Of a DNA stretch of 31,723 nucleotides, positions 7,607 to 17,036 are shown piece after piece; position 1 is the stretch's first letter, and every line of letters starts with the position of its first letter. The position numbers were made by a program, and so were the translations under genes. The notes beneath the pieces were generated by a model, which saw nothing but the letters and a program-made list of their open reading frames with translations, was not told where the DNA came from and did not search any database. This DNA is from an uncultured Prevotellaceae bacterium (GTDB lineage: Bacteria > Bacteroidota > Bacteroidia > Bacteroidales > Bacteroidaceae), in the NCBI GenBank assembly GCA_937900485.1, contig CALCEL010000100.1, positions 1-31,723 on the forward strand. Reading direction: 5' to 3'.

Positions 7607-10201
7607 TTATTCTTTTCTCTTTCTCACATAACCCCACACACAAACAGCCACTAAAAGCATAAGTACCACGAGCGCGGAATATGCCACAGCCTCTGTCGTG
7701 CGGACCGTATCAGGGTCGAATGTCATAACCACCTCATGCTTGCCGGCTGGCACATTGACTGCTCTGAGCACATAGTCTGCTCGTCCCAGCTCCGCAGGCT
7801 TGCCGTCTATGGTGACAGCCCATCCCGGGTAAAACACCTCAGAGAAGACCACGAGACCTCCCTTGTCAGACTCCACAGTATACTTTGCCGTAGTAGCTTC
7901 GTATGACGTCAGTTTAACCGTTCCCTCACCTCCAGCTTTCAGAAATCCGAAGTCGGACTCAGACACCACTGCGGTGTGCTTAGGATTAACCTTACCAAGG
8001 GCATCAAGCTCTTCATTGGCATTAGTCACGTAACGCACGTCACCAACGAACCACGCATTGCCATTAGCGCCTGTATTCTCAACCGGAATTTTCTGGCCCT
8101 GACCGGCAGCAAGGATAAACCATCTAGTGTTAAGCATGTTAATGACAGGGAACAGAGAGTCTGTGTTCACCTTAGAGAAGTCATATAAAGGATACTGGCT
8201 CTGCTCATTGTACATACGTACGGTGTCAAGCGGAGCAAGACGCAATGCCTCAAACACCTTTCCCATCTCTGATGAGATACGAGCCTCTATGAGCTCCTGA
8301 TATCTTCTCAACTTAGCGGCATGGTATCCTCCCACACTGCTATAAAACGCACTCGTGCTGTTGTCATTGAACGTGGACACAGTGAAATTGAGCACACGAT
8401 AGTCACGGCCCGTTCCACTCTTCGACAAGATAAACTCATCAGCAGGAGTCTTCTCAATACGACTCACTCCACGAGGGAATACGAACATGTCATCATAAAG
8501 GTAACGCTTGTTGACCTGCCACATATCCACGAGGCATAATGCCAACAGGGACACGGATAACAACGTGACCTTAGTGTCAACAGACTTTCCGTCCTCTTTG
8601 CCGAATGTCACAGCATACCAGTACAGTACCGCAGCACCCAAGAGGATGAATATCACTGAACGCCATGCATCGGCAACGAGCATAGCGCCACGCATCTCTG
8701 ACACACTCGCCAGGATGCTACGAGCCATGACATCATCGAAATAACCTTTCCGCACATACTGGGCAACGGCGTTCTTGTCACCTGTGCTCAGACAATCGTC
8801 AGCTGTCATCATCAGAATAAGACATAGGCCCACAGACACTGCAAGGGAGAACAGCAATGCTTTTCTTGATGGTTTCTCCACGAACAACTTAAGTCCCCAC
8901 AATGCGATAAGAGGCACGGTGAACTCCACCACAACCAAGATACTGGCCACAGTACGGAACTTGGCGTACATAGGGACATTGTCTATGAAAAAGTCTGTCA
9001 CAGGCATGAGGTTGTGCCCCCATCCCAACAACAGAGTTATAACCGTGGCGAACAACAAAGCCCACTTCAACGGATTCTTGTTAGGTATGACCACAAGACC
9101 AAGGATAAACAACATACAGACAACCGCACCAAGATATACCGGACCACTCGTTCCCGGCTGCTCACCCCAGTACTGTGTGAAAGCACCATAGATTCCATAG
9201 CTATTCAACTGCGGGTCTGCCTTCTTCATAGCAGTCTCGTTCATTGAGAGCGGTACACTGGCTCCTCCACGATAGTCAGGCACGATGAACGTGAATGTCT
9301 CATCTATGCCATAACTCCAAGCTGTTATATAGCTGCGCTCCAAGCCCGAGTCTGTCTGGTCGTCAGTCTTACCCTTCTTCACAAGCTCAGACTTACCGCG
9401 CATCGTGTCCTTGGAATACTCATAAGTATTGTAGAGGTTTGAAAGGTTAAGACACACCGCTATGACAGCTGCCACAGCAACTGCGCCTATCCCCTTGGCA
9501 AACTCACCCACACGCTTGGACTGGATGGCAATGATCAGATAAGCAAGTACCATGAGAATCTCTGGAACAAGGAAATAATATGTCATCTGAACATGATTGG
9601 CCTGAATCTGAAGGGCTGCGAAGAACGCTGTTAAAGCAGTTCCACAAGCATAGGTCAGCCAACCGCCTTTCTCCCGACGTCTATCACACCCTCGGAGACA
9701 GATGACCAGTCCCGCAATGGTTGGAGGTATATATGCGAGGGTCATCACCTTCCATATATGTCCAGCGGCGATAATGATGAAGAAATAACTGGAGAACGCC
9801 CACGCTACAGCGCCGAGAGCCGCCATCCATTGTTTAAAGTCGAAGGCTCTCAGAAGGATATAGAATCCCAGCATAGACGCAAAGATATACCAAACATAGT
9901 CCGGCATCCACAGATGATACGCCTTTTCCAGGAACGACATGGTCTTCGTGGAGTCATAAGAAGGCGCAATCTGATATGTCGGCATACCACCGAACACACT
10001 TGTGGTCCAACGAGGTGTCTCACCTCCATGCGTGTCGCGATACTGATTAATCTCCACGGATATTCCATCATTGGCACCGTGGTCATGCTGTTCAAGTCGA
10101 CGTCCGTCAACGACAGCAGGAGAGAAGTACACAAAGGAAATGACCGCAAAAAGGATCACACACAATGCGTCAGGAATTAGTTTCTTGAAGTTAAAATTCA
10201 T
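7607..10201 (-). CDS. YfhO family polytopic membrane protein
   Basis: An 864-residue inner-membrane protein of the YfhO family. In Bacillus the namesake acts in glycosylation of lipoteichoic acid; in Bacteroidetes the role is not known, though a GT-C-like fold and transfer of sugar from a lipid carrier are reasonable guesses. About a dozen hydrophobic segments fill residues 10-570. The first extracytoplasmic loop has the acidic, conserved-looking stretch QHDHGANDGISVEINQ and then TTSVFGGMPTYQI, as expected for GT-C enzymes. Residues of about 590-830 form a soluble outer domain, and a last membrane pass lies at about 835-857 before a charged end, VRKRKE. It lies upstream of gltX but is separated from it by a terminator. 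Confidence 0.88.
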   Translation of the reverse strand: MNFNFKKLIPDALCVILFAVISFVYFSPAVVDGRRLEQHDHGANDGISVEINQYRDTHGGETPRWTTSVFGGMPTYQIAPSYDSTKTMSFLEKAYHLWMPDYVWYIFASMLGFYILLRAFDFKQWMAALGAVAWAFSSYFFIIIAAGHIWKVMTLAYIPPTIAGLVICLRGCDRRREKGGWLTYACGTALTAFFAALQIQANHVQMTYYFLVPEILMVLAYLIIAIQSKRVGEFAKGIGAVAVAAVIAVCLNLSNLYNTYEYSKDTMRGKSELVKKGKTDDQTDSGLERSYITAWSYGIDETFTFIVPDYRGGASVPLSMNETAMKKADPQLNSYGIYGAFTQYWGEQPGTSGPVYLGAVVCMLFILGLVVIPNKNPLKWALLFATVITLLLGWGHNLMPVTDFFIDNVPMYAKFRTVASILVVVEFTVPLIALWGLKLFVEKPSRKALLFSLAVSVGLCLILMMTADDCLSTGDKNAVAQYVRKGYFDDVMARSILASVSEMRGAMLVADAWRSVIFILLGAAVLYWYAVTFGKEDGKSVDTKVTLLSVSLLALCLVDMWQVNKRYLYDDMFVFPRGVSRIEKTPADEFILSKSGTGRDYRVLNFTVSTFNDNSTSAFYSSVGGYHAAKLRRYQELIEARISSEMGKVFEALRLAPLDTVRMYNEQSQYPLYDFSKVNTDSLFPVINMLNTRWFILAAGQGQKIPVENTGANGNAWFVGDVRYVTNANEELDALGKVNPKHTAVVSESDFGFLKAGGEGTVKLTSYEATTAKYTVESDKGGLVVFSEVFYPGWAVTIDGKPAELGRADYVLRAVNVPAGKHEVVMTFDPDTVRTTEAVAYSALVVLMLLVAVCVWGYVRKRKE

Positions 10202-10288
10202 ATTAATTATTTATTTCCGTTTCTATATTCCACATGAAAAGCGTACACGATAACAACATCGTAAATCAAAGGGATACGGCAAAGGGAC

Positions 10289-12436
10289 TTAAAGACTACG
10301 ATTGAAGAAGTCAATCAGTGTTCGTCGCAAATGAATAGATGTTCCTTGCCCCTCACTTATACTGTGTGTACGCATCGGGTAACTCACCTGCTGGAACAGC
10401 TTACCCTTCTCAATCAGTTTATTAACCAACATCTCACAATTCTGATAATGAACGTTATCATCACCCGTACCATGTATGAGTAGGAGTGAGCCTTTCAAAC
10501 CGTCCACGTAATTTATCGGACTTCCCTTGAAGTAACCATCCGGATTGTTCTGGGGAGTATTCATATATCGTTCCTGATAGATAGTGTCGTACAGACGCTG
10601 GTCGCTAACAAAAGCAATAGCGACTCCAGTCTTAAAGATATCAGGGTATCTGAACATACAGTTCAGGGTCATGCTGCCGCCACCGCTCCAGCCCGTAATG
10701 CCAACACGAGTGGAGTCCATAAACTCATAACGACGGCACAGATCTTGAATTCCTCTTGCTTGATCCTCTGACGACTTGACACCAACCTCTCCATAAATAC
10801 ATTTACGCCAGTCTCTGCCTCTTGGAGCAGCGGCTCCTCTGTTCTCCACACTAACCACGATATATCCTTGATTTGCCAGATAATGCCAGAAAAGACTCGA
10901 CGACCACACATTCTGGACCGTGGCGGAGGCTGGCTCACCATAAACGTAGTCAATTACAGGATATTTTTTCGTCGGGTCAAAGTTATATGGTTTGATAATC
11001 CAAGCGTCAAGCTCTTTGTCACCGCTCTTGCACTTGACAAACTCCTTACGTCCGATTGCCAGTCCACTGAACACCTCGTTCACCTTGTCATTGTTCTCCA
11101 ACACTCTGTCAACAGACCAACGTCCTTTCTTGTCGAACCGTATCAGCCTGTAACGGGGAGCCGTAGAGGCATTTGAGAAACACTCCGTCGCATAGTCACA
11201 GCCAGGAGAGAACACATAGGAATATTGTCCGTGCTCATCACCACTGACCTTCTCACACTTTCCGTCACCAAACAACCTGGCACGATACATATGTCTCTCC
11301 GTAGCCATATTCTCCGGAGTGGCTATGAAATAGACGAAACCTCTCTTCTCGTCCAAGGCCACCTCTTCCACCACATCCATAGGTACGTCTGTGACACAAG
11401 TCCATTTCTTTCCATCAGCGGAGACTCTGTACATATGTCTCCATCCGTCACGCTCACTCATGAATGTGAAGTATTTATTCCCTTTAAGCCAATGTATGTC
11501 GTCATTTGTCTCTACCCACGCTTCATCCTTGTCCACACACAACAGTCTCAGCCCTTCCACACCAGTCTGTCCGACTTCACACGTCCACACATTATTAGTG
11601 TTCTGCGCCCTGTTCATCTGCTGTATGAGCAAACGATTAGAACCCGGCACGAAATCCATCCTCATTATGTAGTTTTCCCTTGCATCCCCAGGCAACACAA
11701 TATCACTTGTCCTTCCGTCATCCACACGGACACAACGCACAGTCACCTCAGAGTTCGTCGTACCAGCCTTAGGATATGGGAAATGACTCACCACAGGATA
11801 TATACTATCTACATTATTGATAATGTCGAACCATCCCGTGCCGCTAGTGTTACTTCTCCAATAAGCAACATACCTACTGTCACCACTCCATCGTATTCCG
11901 TCACGACAGTCAAATTCCTCCTCATACACCCAGTCAAACGTGCCATTGACAATGGTATCATTGCCGTCCTTCGTCAATGCCGTCACCTCATTTTCCGTGT
12001 CGCACGATTCCATGTACACATTATTACCACTGACATAGGCCACCTTCTTCCCGTCAGGAGAGAACTTACAGAACATCAACGATGATGGCTGGAAACATTT
12101 TCCTAGCTTACGTTTTTGGCCATCCTTCAAACTCACCAGATAATAGTCGCCACGTGTATTATAACGCCACACCTTGCGCGTATTGGTGAACAACAAGGCA
12201 TATGTACTGTCAGCATTCACCTGGTCATAGTCGTCACATTTCTCATCCTTGGCCGCCTCATATGGCATGTCCGCACCTCCCGAGCTGACCCATCTCATCT
12301 CAGCTGGTCTGTTGACTAGCATAAAACGATAAGAACTGATGGCATCCTCTAACGTCACTTTCCTCTTCTGGGCATCACAAACAGACACAGAAAAGAGAGA
12401 CAGTAAGAGAGCCCCAGCGTATAAAAAGAATCTCAT
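10289..12436 (-). CDS. Dipeptidyl peptidase IV, secreted S9B serine peptidase
   Basis: A 715-residue periplasmic or surface peptidase that removes X-Pro or X-Ala dipeptides from peptide N-termini. Residues 1-22 are a signal peptide. The N-terminal beta-propeller (about 60-470) contains DWVYEEEF with the double glutamate (E172-E174) that anchors the substrate's amino group in DPP IV enzymes. The C-terminal alpha/beta-hydrolase carries the nucleophile S584 in GWSGG, the acid D659 or D660 in GTGDDNVH, and H691 in MRTHSI. All parts of the catalytic triad are therefore present. Length fits DPP IV of Porphyromonas and Prevotella. It lies between the YfhO gene and queC on the same strand, with gaps of about 87 and 108 nt, so cotranscription is uncertain. 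Confidence 0.92.
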   Translation of the reverse strand: MRFFLYAGALLLSLFSVSVCDAQKRKVTLEDAISSYRFMLVNRPAEMRWVSSGGADMPYEAAKDEKCDDYDQVNADSTYALLFTNTRKVWRYNTRGDYYLVSLKDGQKRKLGKCFQPSSLMFCKFSPDGKKVAYVSGNNVYMESCDTENEVTALTKDGNDTIVNGTFDWVYEEEFDCRDGIRWSGDSRYVAYWRSNTSGTGWFDIINNVDSIYPVVSHFPYPKAGTTNSEVTVRCVRVDDGRTSDIVLPGDARENYIMRMDFVPGSNRLLIQQMNRAQNTNNVWTCEVGQTGVEGLRLLCVDKDEAWVETNDDIHWLKGNKYFTFMSERDGWRHMYRVSADGKKWTCVTDVPMDVVEEVALDEKRGFVYFIATPENMATERHMYRARLFGDGKCEKVSGDEHGQYSYVFSPGCDYATECFSNASTAPRYRLIRFDKKGRWSVDRVLENNDKVNEVFSGLAIGRKEFVKCKSGDKELDAWIIKPYNFDPTKKYPVIDYVYGEPASATVQNVWSSSLFWHYLANQGYIVVSVENRGAAAPRGRDWRKCIYGEVGVKSSEDQARGIQDLCRRYEFMDSTRVGITGWSGGGSMTLNCMFRYPDIFKTGVAIAFVSDQRLYDTIYQERYMNTPQNNPDGYFKGSPINYVDGLKGSLLLIHGTGDDNVHYQNCEMLVNKLIEKGKLFQQVSYPMRTHSISEGQGTSIHLRRTLIDFFNRSL

Positions 12437-12544
12437 ATATCAATGGTTCAATAAAAACACAAATCCACACCTGTCATTCTCACCGACAGAGTCGTGTAAA
12501 ACAGACACGACATATCATCTGCCGGCGAATCACGCCGCACACAG

Positions 12545-13198
12545 TCAATCATCATACTCCGTCAAATCCTCAATACCAGCATCTCGCAAAGCTTCTTTAC
12601 GCTCGACACATGTGCCGCACTTGCCACAATGCTTGTCACCACCTTTATAACAAGACCACGTCTCAGCATAGTTGATGTGTAACAACTTACCATGTCTCGC
12701 AATATCCGACTTAGTTATAGTTGTATAAGGAGCAAACACCTCAACAGCAGTGTCTGTACCGAGCGTCATAGCCTTTGACATAGAGTCAATAAACTCTGGT
12801 CGACAGTCAGGATAAATAGTGTGATCACCTCCATGATTGGCTATCAAAACCTTTTTCAGACCATTACTTTCCGCAAGTCCGCACGCCACGCTAAGCATAA
12901 TACCGTTTCTGAATGGCACTACCGTACTCTTCATGTTCTCTGCAGTGTAATGTCCCTCTGGTATGGCGTCAGCTCCCTCAAGAAGTGACGACTTAAAGTA
13001 TTGTCCCATAAACGCTAATGGTATCACGAGGTGACGTATTGACAAACGCTCACAATGCATCTTGGCAAACGCTATCTCCTTAGCATTATGGTTACTGCCG
13101 TAATCAAAGCTTACAGCCAAAGCAATGCTGTCGGCATACTCATACATCATAGTCACGGAGTCCATTCCTCCGGATACAATAATCAGTGAATCCTTCAT
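12545..13198 (-). CDS. queC: 7-cyano-7-deazaguanine synthase
   Basis: QueC converts 7-carboxy-7-deazaguanine to preQ0 using ATP and ammonia, in the queuosine (and sometimes 7-deazaguanine DNA) pathway. The 217 residues begin with the PP-loop SGGMDS (9-14). The zinc site is near the C-terminus: C183, C191, C194 and C197 in the WSCYKGGDKHCGKCGTC stretch. I start it at 13198 (MKDSLIIVSGG), as in the family; ATGs at 13204 and 13234 are in frame but add a non-conserved stretch overlapping a hairpin. No queD, queE or queF is in the window, so they must lie elsewhere. The gene follows the nitrilase gene by 107 nt. Confidence 0.94.
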   Translation of the reverse strand: MKDSLIIVSGGMDSVTMMYEYADSIALAVSFDYGSNHNAKEIAFAKMHCERLSIRHLVIPLAFMGQYFKSSLLEGADAIPEGHYTAENMKSTVVPFRNGIMLSVACGLAESNGLKKVLIANHGGDHTIYPDCRPEFIDSMSKAMTLGTDTAVEVFAPYTTITKSDIARHGKLLHINYAETWSCYKGGDKHCGKCGTCVERKEALRDAGIEDLTEYDD

Positions 13199-13219
13199 AT
13201 CCATTTCATCATTATTGAC

Positions 13220-13241
13220 AGAGCCTACAAACATTGGCTCT
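13220..13241 (-). other. Small hairpin just upstream of queC
   Basis: A 6-bp perfect stem (13220-13225 with 13236-13241) and 10-nt loop sits about 20 nt before the queC start. There is no T run, so it is not a terminator, and the sequence does not look like a preQ1 class I aptamer. It may affect translation of queC; this is only an observation. Confidence 0.3.
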
Positions 13242-13305
13242 CGTACTTATATCTTCACTTCATGTGCCATACCCGTTCCCACGTATCTTGACACACTCGT
13301 AATAA

Positions 13306-14067
13306 TCAATCAGCGTCATTAAGCACAGGGAACTTACGTCTGAACTCGGCGAGAGTTTCCATATCAATGTCTGCAGTTATGCCACACTCCTTATCACGCT
13401 CACACTCCGCCACCGTCTTTCCGTAAGCGTCAATGAGCATTGTGCCTCCACAATACTCACATGAAGGGTCAGTACCCACCCTGTCAACTGCAGCCACGTA
13501 ACACTGGTTCTCGATTGCCCTGGCATGTGCGAGAACAGTCCATGCGTCAATACGGCTTGTAGGCCAGCTGCCCACATACAACGCCACGTCGTATGGCGTC
13601 ACATCGTTATTACGCGCAAAGACTGGGAAACGCATGTCATAACAAACCTGTAGCAGGAAACGCACACCACGGAACTCCACTACCACCTTCTTTTCGCCTG
13701 GTGTGAAACGATGATGCTCACCTCCGTATGTGAACAAATGATGCTTGTCATAGTACTCACATGTTCCATCAGGTTTGACGAAATAAAAACGGTTATGGTA
13801 CGACTTCTTACCATCTGTCACGACACACGTGGCCACACTACCGGCGATTGCGGCATCAAGGTTTGCAGCCATCACCTTCATCCATCTCAGAGACGACCCA
13901 TCCTCCTCCGCCAGTCCCTCAGGCTGAGTGGCAAAGCCTGTGGAGAACATCTCCGGTAAGACATACACATCTGACTTGGGCAAAGACTTCAACATCTCAC
14001 CAGCCTTTACCTGGTTGGCAGACGGGTCACCCCACACTATATCTGTTTGCAAAAGACTTATCCTCAT
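13306..14067 (-). CDS. Nitrilase superfamily amidase (omega-amidase-like)
   Basis: A 253-residue cytoplasmic carbon-nitrogen hydrolase. The Glu-Lys-Cys triad is complete: E39 in LPEMFSTGF, K108 in YYDKHHLF and C142 in QVCYDMRFP. The pattern is that of YafV / omega-amidase (NIT2-like) enzymes, which deaminate 2-oxoglutaramate or 2-oxosuccinamate left after glutamine or asparagine transaminase reactions. Length is normal (about 256 in E. coli YafV). That substrate is interesting next to an aromatic aminotransferase operon, because glutamine transaminases of this kind often act on arylpyruvates, but those genes are in another transcription unit. Upstream of queC, same strand. Confidence 0.88.
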   Translation of the reverse strand: MRISLLQTDIVWGDPSANQVKAGEMLKSLPKSDVYVLPEMFSTGFATQPEGLAEEDGSSLRWMKVMAANLDAAIAGSVATCVVTDGKKSYHNRFYFVKPDGTCEYYDKHHLFTYGGEHHRFTPGEKKVVVEFRGVRFLLQVCYDMRFPVFARNNDVTPYDVALYVGSWPTSRIDAWTVLAHARAIENQCYVAAVDRVGTDPSCEYCGGTMLIDAYGKTVAECERDKECGITADIDMETLAEFRRKFPVLNDAD

Positions 14068-14137
14068 AACTATAATTTATCGTGTCCCGAAATACACGGC
14101 ACACACATCATGTTTATTCAGTGTAAATAAAACTCGC

Positions 14138-14155
14138 AAAAAACACCAAGTGGTG
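14138..14155 (-). terminator. Weak possible terminator of the porin gene
   Basis: On the minus strand a short stem CACC/GGTG (14152-14155 with 14144-14147) is followed by six T. The stem is only 4 bp, so it may not be functional. It lies between the porin stop and the nitrilase start. Confidence 0.3.
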
Positions 14156-14295
14156 AACACTCCATAATCATCATCACAGTCAACTCACCATCTGACACAC
14201 CAACAGGTATCATGCGCGAATTTACAAGTAATATTTAGAATGTGAAAGTATTTACATCGGAAAAGAGAATGTGACAGGCACACTATCATGTCATG

Positions 14296-15462
14296 TCAAA
14301 AACACACCTGTACCTGACATTGAACCCTATTAAAGTCTTTTCCACCTCCAATAGCCACAGTCGCCGGCATTGCGTCATCCACGAAACAACGAGTATACTG
14401 TGCCTGAAACCTGCACTTAGGATAGACCCAGTACTGCAGTCCTAAAGTGGCGTTAGTCTGATCATATCCAAGAGTAGTATTATAGTTGAAGTAGTCATAC
14501 GAGCCTATAACATCCAATTTGTCAGTAAGAGACTTACAGAACGTGGCATACCATCCTCTACTACCAGTATCGCCATCTTTTCCAGCCAGATACTCTGCAC
14601 GCATAGAGAATGAATAAGCGTTATACTCTGCTCCAAAAGAGATGCGGTCACGTGTATAATCCTCATCCACGTTGATATCAGGACAATACACAGAAGACTT
14701 AACAGCATGTCCCGTACCTTTCTGTCCGGTAGCCACTACACGGAAATCCTTCGATGGTCTGTATTCCACCTTAAGTATCACATCCTTATTATTGTTCTTG
14801 TCATTGATATTGATGCCTTGTCCATTCATCAACGCCACCTCATAATGGAAATGGCTATTGAAAAGGTCACCATAAGCCATCAATCCCAAGTCTCTTCCGT
14901 ACTGTATGCCATAAAGAGGATCAGAGCCACAGCCTGCAAGGTAAATCACCCCCTGTGAGTACGACTCCACCAGCTCAGTCTTTGCTGGCGACATAGGATT
15001 CTCCATTGAGTAAGAGTTCTTGAACTGACCAAGTCTGAACGACAAGCTGTTGTCACGGCTAACCCTATAGTCCGTATAGAATTCCTGAACCACCGACTTG
15101 AAGTCATGCATGAACAAGAAAGACCACCGATCCGTCACTTTCGCCTTAGACCAGAACAACACTCGTTTCATATTAAACGAGTTACCCCTGTCAGAGTTAT
15201 ATTCCTGATTATTATATTCATAACCACCCTGCGCATAGCCATGCAATTCAATTCTGGACGCAAGATAATCAATATCTGCTTTCTTTTTATTCCCGAAAAG
15301 GTCAACAATCACTCTCCCACTCTCCAGTATGCGTAATGGTATGCTATCACCACTCAAAGTAAAGCAAAAATCATCATCAGTAAGAGTATAAACCTGAGCA
15401 TGAGAGACAAACGGCATTATTGCGCAACAAAAGACGAGCAAAGTTTTTCTTATTTTATTCAT
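14296..15462 (-). CDS. Outer-membrane porin, OprO/OprP-like
   Basis: A 388-residue outer-membrane beta-barrel related by look to the phosphate-selective porin O/P group. Residues 1-23 form a signal peptide (MNKIRK, hydrophobic core, SHAQ). The rest alternates aromatic and polar residues as barrel strands do (SFLFMHDFKSVVQEFYTDY, QAQYTRCFVDDAM) and ends in an aromatic residue, VQVCF, typical of BAM-folded barrels. I prefer the ATG at 15462 over 15489 because it gives a clean signal peptide and does not overlap the preceding gene. It lies 11 nt behind the symporter gene, so the two are likely cotranscribed and may take up one solute across both membranes. Phosphate selectivity cannot be claimed. 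Confidence 0.8.
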   Translation of the reverse strand: MNKIRKTLLVFCCAIMPFVSHAQVYTLTDDDFCFTLSGDSIPLRILESGRVIVDLFGNKKKADIDYLASRIELHGYAQGGYEYNNQEYNSDRGNSFNMKRVLFWSKAKVTDRWSFLFMHDFKSVVQEFYTDYRVSRDNSLSFRLGQFKNSYSMENPMSPAKTELVESYSQGVIYLAGCGSDPLYGIQYGRDLGLMAYGDLFNSHFHYEVALMNGQGININDKNNNKDVILKVEYRPSKDFRVVATGQKGTGHAVKSSVYCPDINVDEDYTRDRISFGAEYNAYSFSMRAEYLAGKDGDTGSRGWYATFCKSLTDKLDVIGSYDYFNYNTTLGYDQTNATLGLQYWVYPKCRFQAQYTRCFVDDAMPATVAIGGGKDFNRVQCQVQVCF

Positions 15463-15473
15463 GACATCTCTTC

Positions 15474-17000
15474 TTACTTTTTGTAACACTCAAATATAGC
15501 ATCCACTTTCTCCCGTGGTAAAGCAGGAGTTAACAAGCTGACCACTGGCACAACCACAAAACCTCCCAACATAGCTATTGCGCCACAGTTAATCGGGTTA
15601 ATAGGGTTTCCCGCCAGCATGTTAAACACAGTGATTCCCACACCCCACACGAAACATGCCCACACAGACGGATTAGTAACTCCCTTCCAGTATAATCCTA
15701 ATGCAAACGGAGCGAGAAAGGCACCAGCGAGCGCCCCCCAGCTGATTCCCATAAGCTGAGCTATGAAAGTAGGTGGATTAAGTGCAATGAGCAGAGACAG
15801 AGCGATAAAGAATACGATGAGTGTACGCATAACAATCACCTTCCTCTTCTCTATTCTCTCACTTACCATGTCATCAATCTCACCATCCACCACTTCGTCC
15901 GACTCTGATTTTTTGTCACGATAAATGATGTCCAATGTCATCGTTGAACTTGACGTAAGTACAAGTGATGCAAGAGTAGACATTGACGCTGAGAGGACAA
16001 GGAGTACGACGAGCGCTATCAGAGCATCAGGCAACGTCTCCAACATAGAAGGTACTATAGCATCGAAATCCAGTTTACCATTGGCGAGAACAGGCGGCAT
16101 GCCGAACAGACGTCCAAAGCCTCCAAGAAAATAACAACCGCCTGACACTATCAATGCAAACGCTGTGGATATCACCGTGCCACGCTTGATAGCATTCTCA
16201 TCTGTGATGCTGTAAAACTTACCGACCATCTGAGGCAGTCCCCACGTGCCCAACGACGTCAAAACAATAACGCCCAACAAATTCCAGGGATCAGGTCCGA
16301 ACAGAGCAGCGAAACATCCATTCACAGAGACGTCATCATCGGAAGGGATTGCAGCCAGTTTCTCCACTGCCGCGCACAAACCACCTTGTGTGTTCAAAAC
16401 AGCGAAAATCACCACCACAATACCAAACAACATAATAATTCCCTGTATGAAGTCATTGATGGCAGTCGCCTTGTATCCTCCAAGAATAACGTATACAGCT
16501 GTCAGGACGGCCATCAGGACAACACAATACTCATAAGGAATACCAAAGCCCATCTCAAATAACGTTGATATACCTTTATACACACCTGCGGTGTAAGGTA
16601 TGAGAAACACGAAAGCTATGATACTTGCCACCACGCGCAGACGTACACTTCTATAACGCGTGCCGAAAAAGTCTGGCATTGTACACGAGTTAATATGCTG
16701 CGTCATGAGCTTAGTACGTCTACCGAGTACTAGCCAAGCCAAAAGACTGCCTATGATAGCGTTGCCAACGCCAATCCAAGTACTCGACAAGCCATATTTC
16801 CATCCAAACTGACCAGCATATCCCACAAACACCACCGCAGAGAAATAACTGGTACCATAAGCGAAGGCAGTAAGCCACGGACCGACAGAACGACCACCAA
16901 GAACAAAGCCCTCTACTGAGCCAGCCTGTCTTCTTGAGTACAGACCCACCCCGACCATGAGAGCGAAAAATAAGATTACTAAAGTAATTTTGATTATCAT
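15474..17000 (-). CDS. Sodium:solute symporter family transporter
   Basis: A 508-residue inner-membrane transporter of the SSS family, which drives uptake of sugars, amino acids, organic acids or ions with sodium. Some 13 hydrophobic segments are visible. The family stretch GGYKATAINDFIQGIIML near residues 170-190 is clear, as is the early EGFVLGGRSVGPW around residue 30, which resembles PutP-type members. An internal charged loop (about residues 365-390, DKKSESDEVVDGEIDDM) is cytoplasmic. The substrate is not readable from the sequence. It has a promoter-like motif at 17029-17036, is divergent from iorA, and precedes the porin gene by 11 nt. Confidence 0.9.
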   Translation of the reverse strand: MIIKITLVILFFALMVGVGLYSRRQAGSVEGFVLGGRSVGPWLTAFAYGTSYFSAVVFVGYAGQFGWKYGLSSTWIGVGNAIIGSLLAWLVLGRRTKLMTQHINSCTMPDFFGTRYRSVRLRVVASIIAFVFLIPYTAGVYKGISTLFEMGFGIPYEYCVVLMAVLTAVYVILGGYKATAINDFIQGIIMLFGIVVVIFAVLNTQGGLCAAVEKLAAIPSDDDVSVNGCFAALFGPDPWNLLGVIVLTSLGTWGLPQMVGKFYSITDENAIKRGTVISTAFALIVSGGCYFLGGFGRLFGMPPVLANGKLDFDAIVPSMLETLPDALIALVVLLVLSASMSTLASLVLTSSSTMTLDIIYRDKKSESDEVVDGEIDDMVSERIEKRKVIVMRTLIVFFIALSLLIALNPPTFIAQLMGISWGALAGAFLAPFALGLYWKGVTNPSVWACFVWGVGITVFNMLAGNPINPINCGAIAMLGGFVVVPVVSLLTPALPREKVDAIFECYKK

Positions 17001-17028
17001 AAAGGTTATAGTTGAATATTAGATAGCG

Positions 17029-17036
17029 CAAAAGTA
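17029..17036 (-). promoter_or_regulatory. -7 box of the symporter-porin operon
   Basis: On the minus strand TACTTTTG matches TAnnTTTG exactly, 28 nt upstream of the symporter ATG. No convincing TTTG is found 19-21 nt further upstream, which may mean that an activator is needed. Confidence 0.55.

Noticed and set aside
9758..10180. A 140-codon plus-strand frame
   Set aside because: Antisense to the N-terminal membrane region of the YfhO gene.
11225..12085. A 286-codon plus-strand frame
   Set aside because: It lies fully antisense to the DPP IV gene, whose frame has conserved motifs throughout. The translation is low in complexity and shows no domain.
13199..13305. preQ1 class I riboswitch before queC
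   Set aside because: The stem, loop and A-rich tail of that aptamer are not found; only a simple short hairpin is present.
15463..15489. Longer N-terminus for the porin, starting at 15489
   Set aside because: It overlaps the symporter gene and adds residues ahead of a normal signal peptide.
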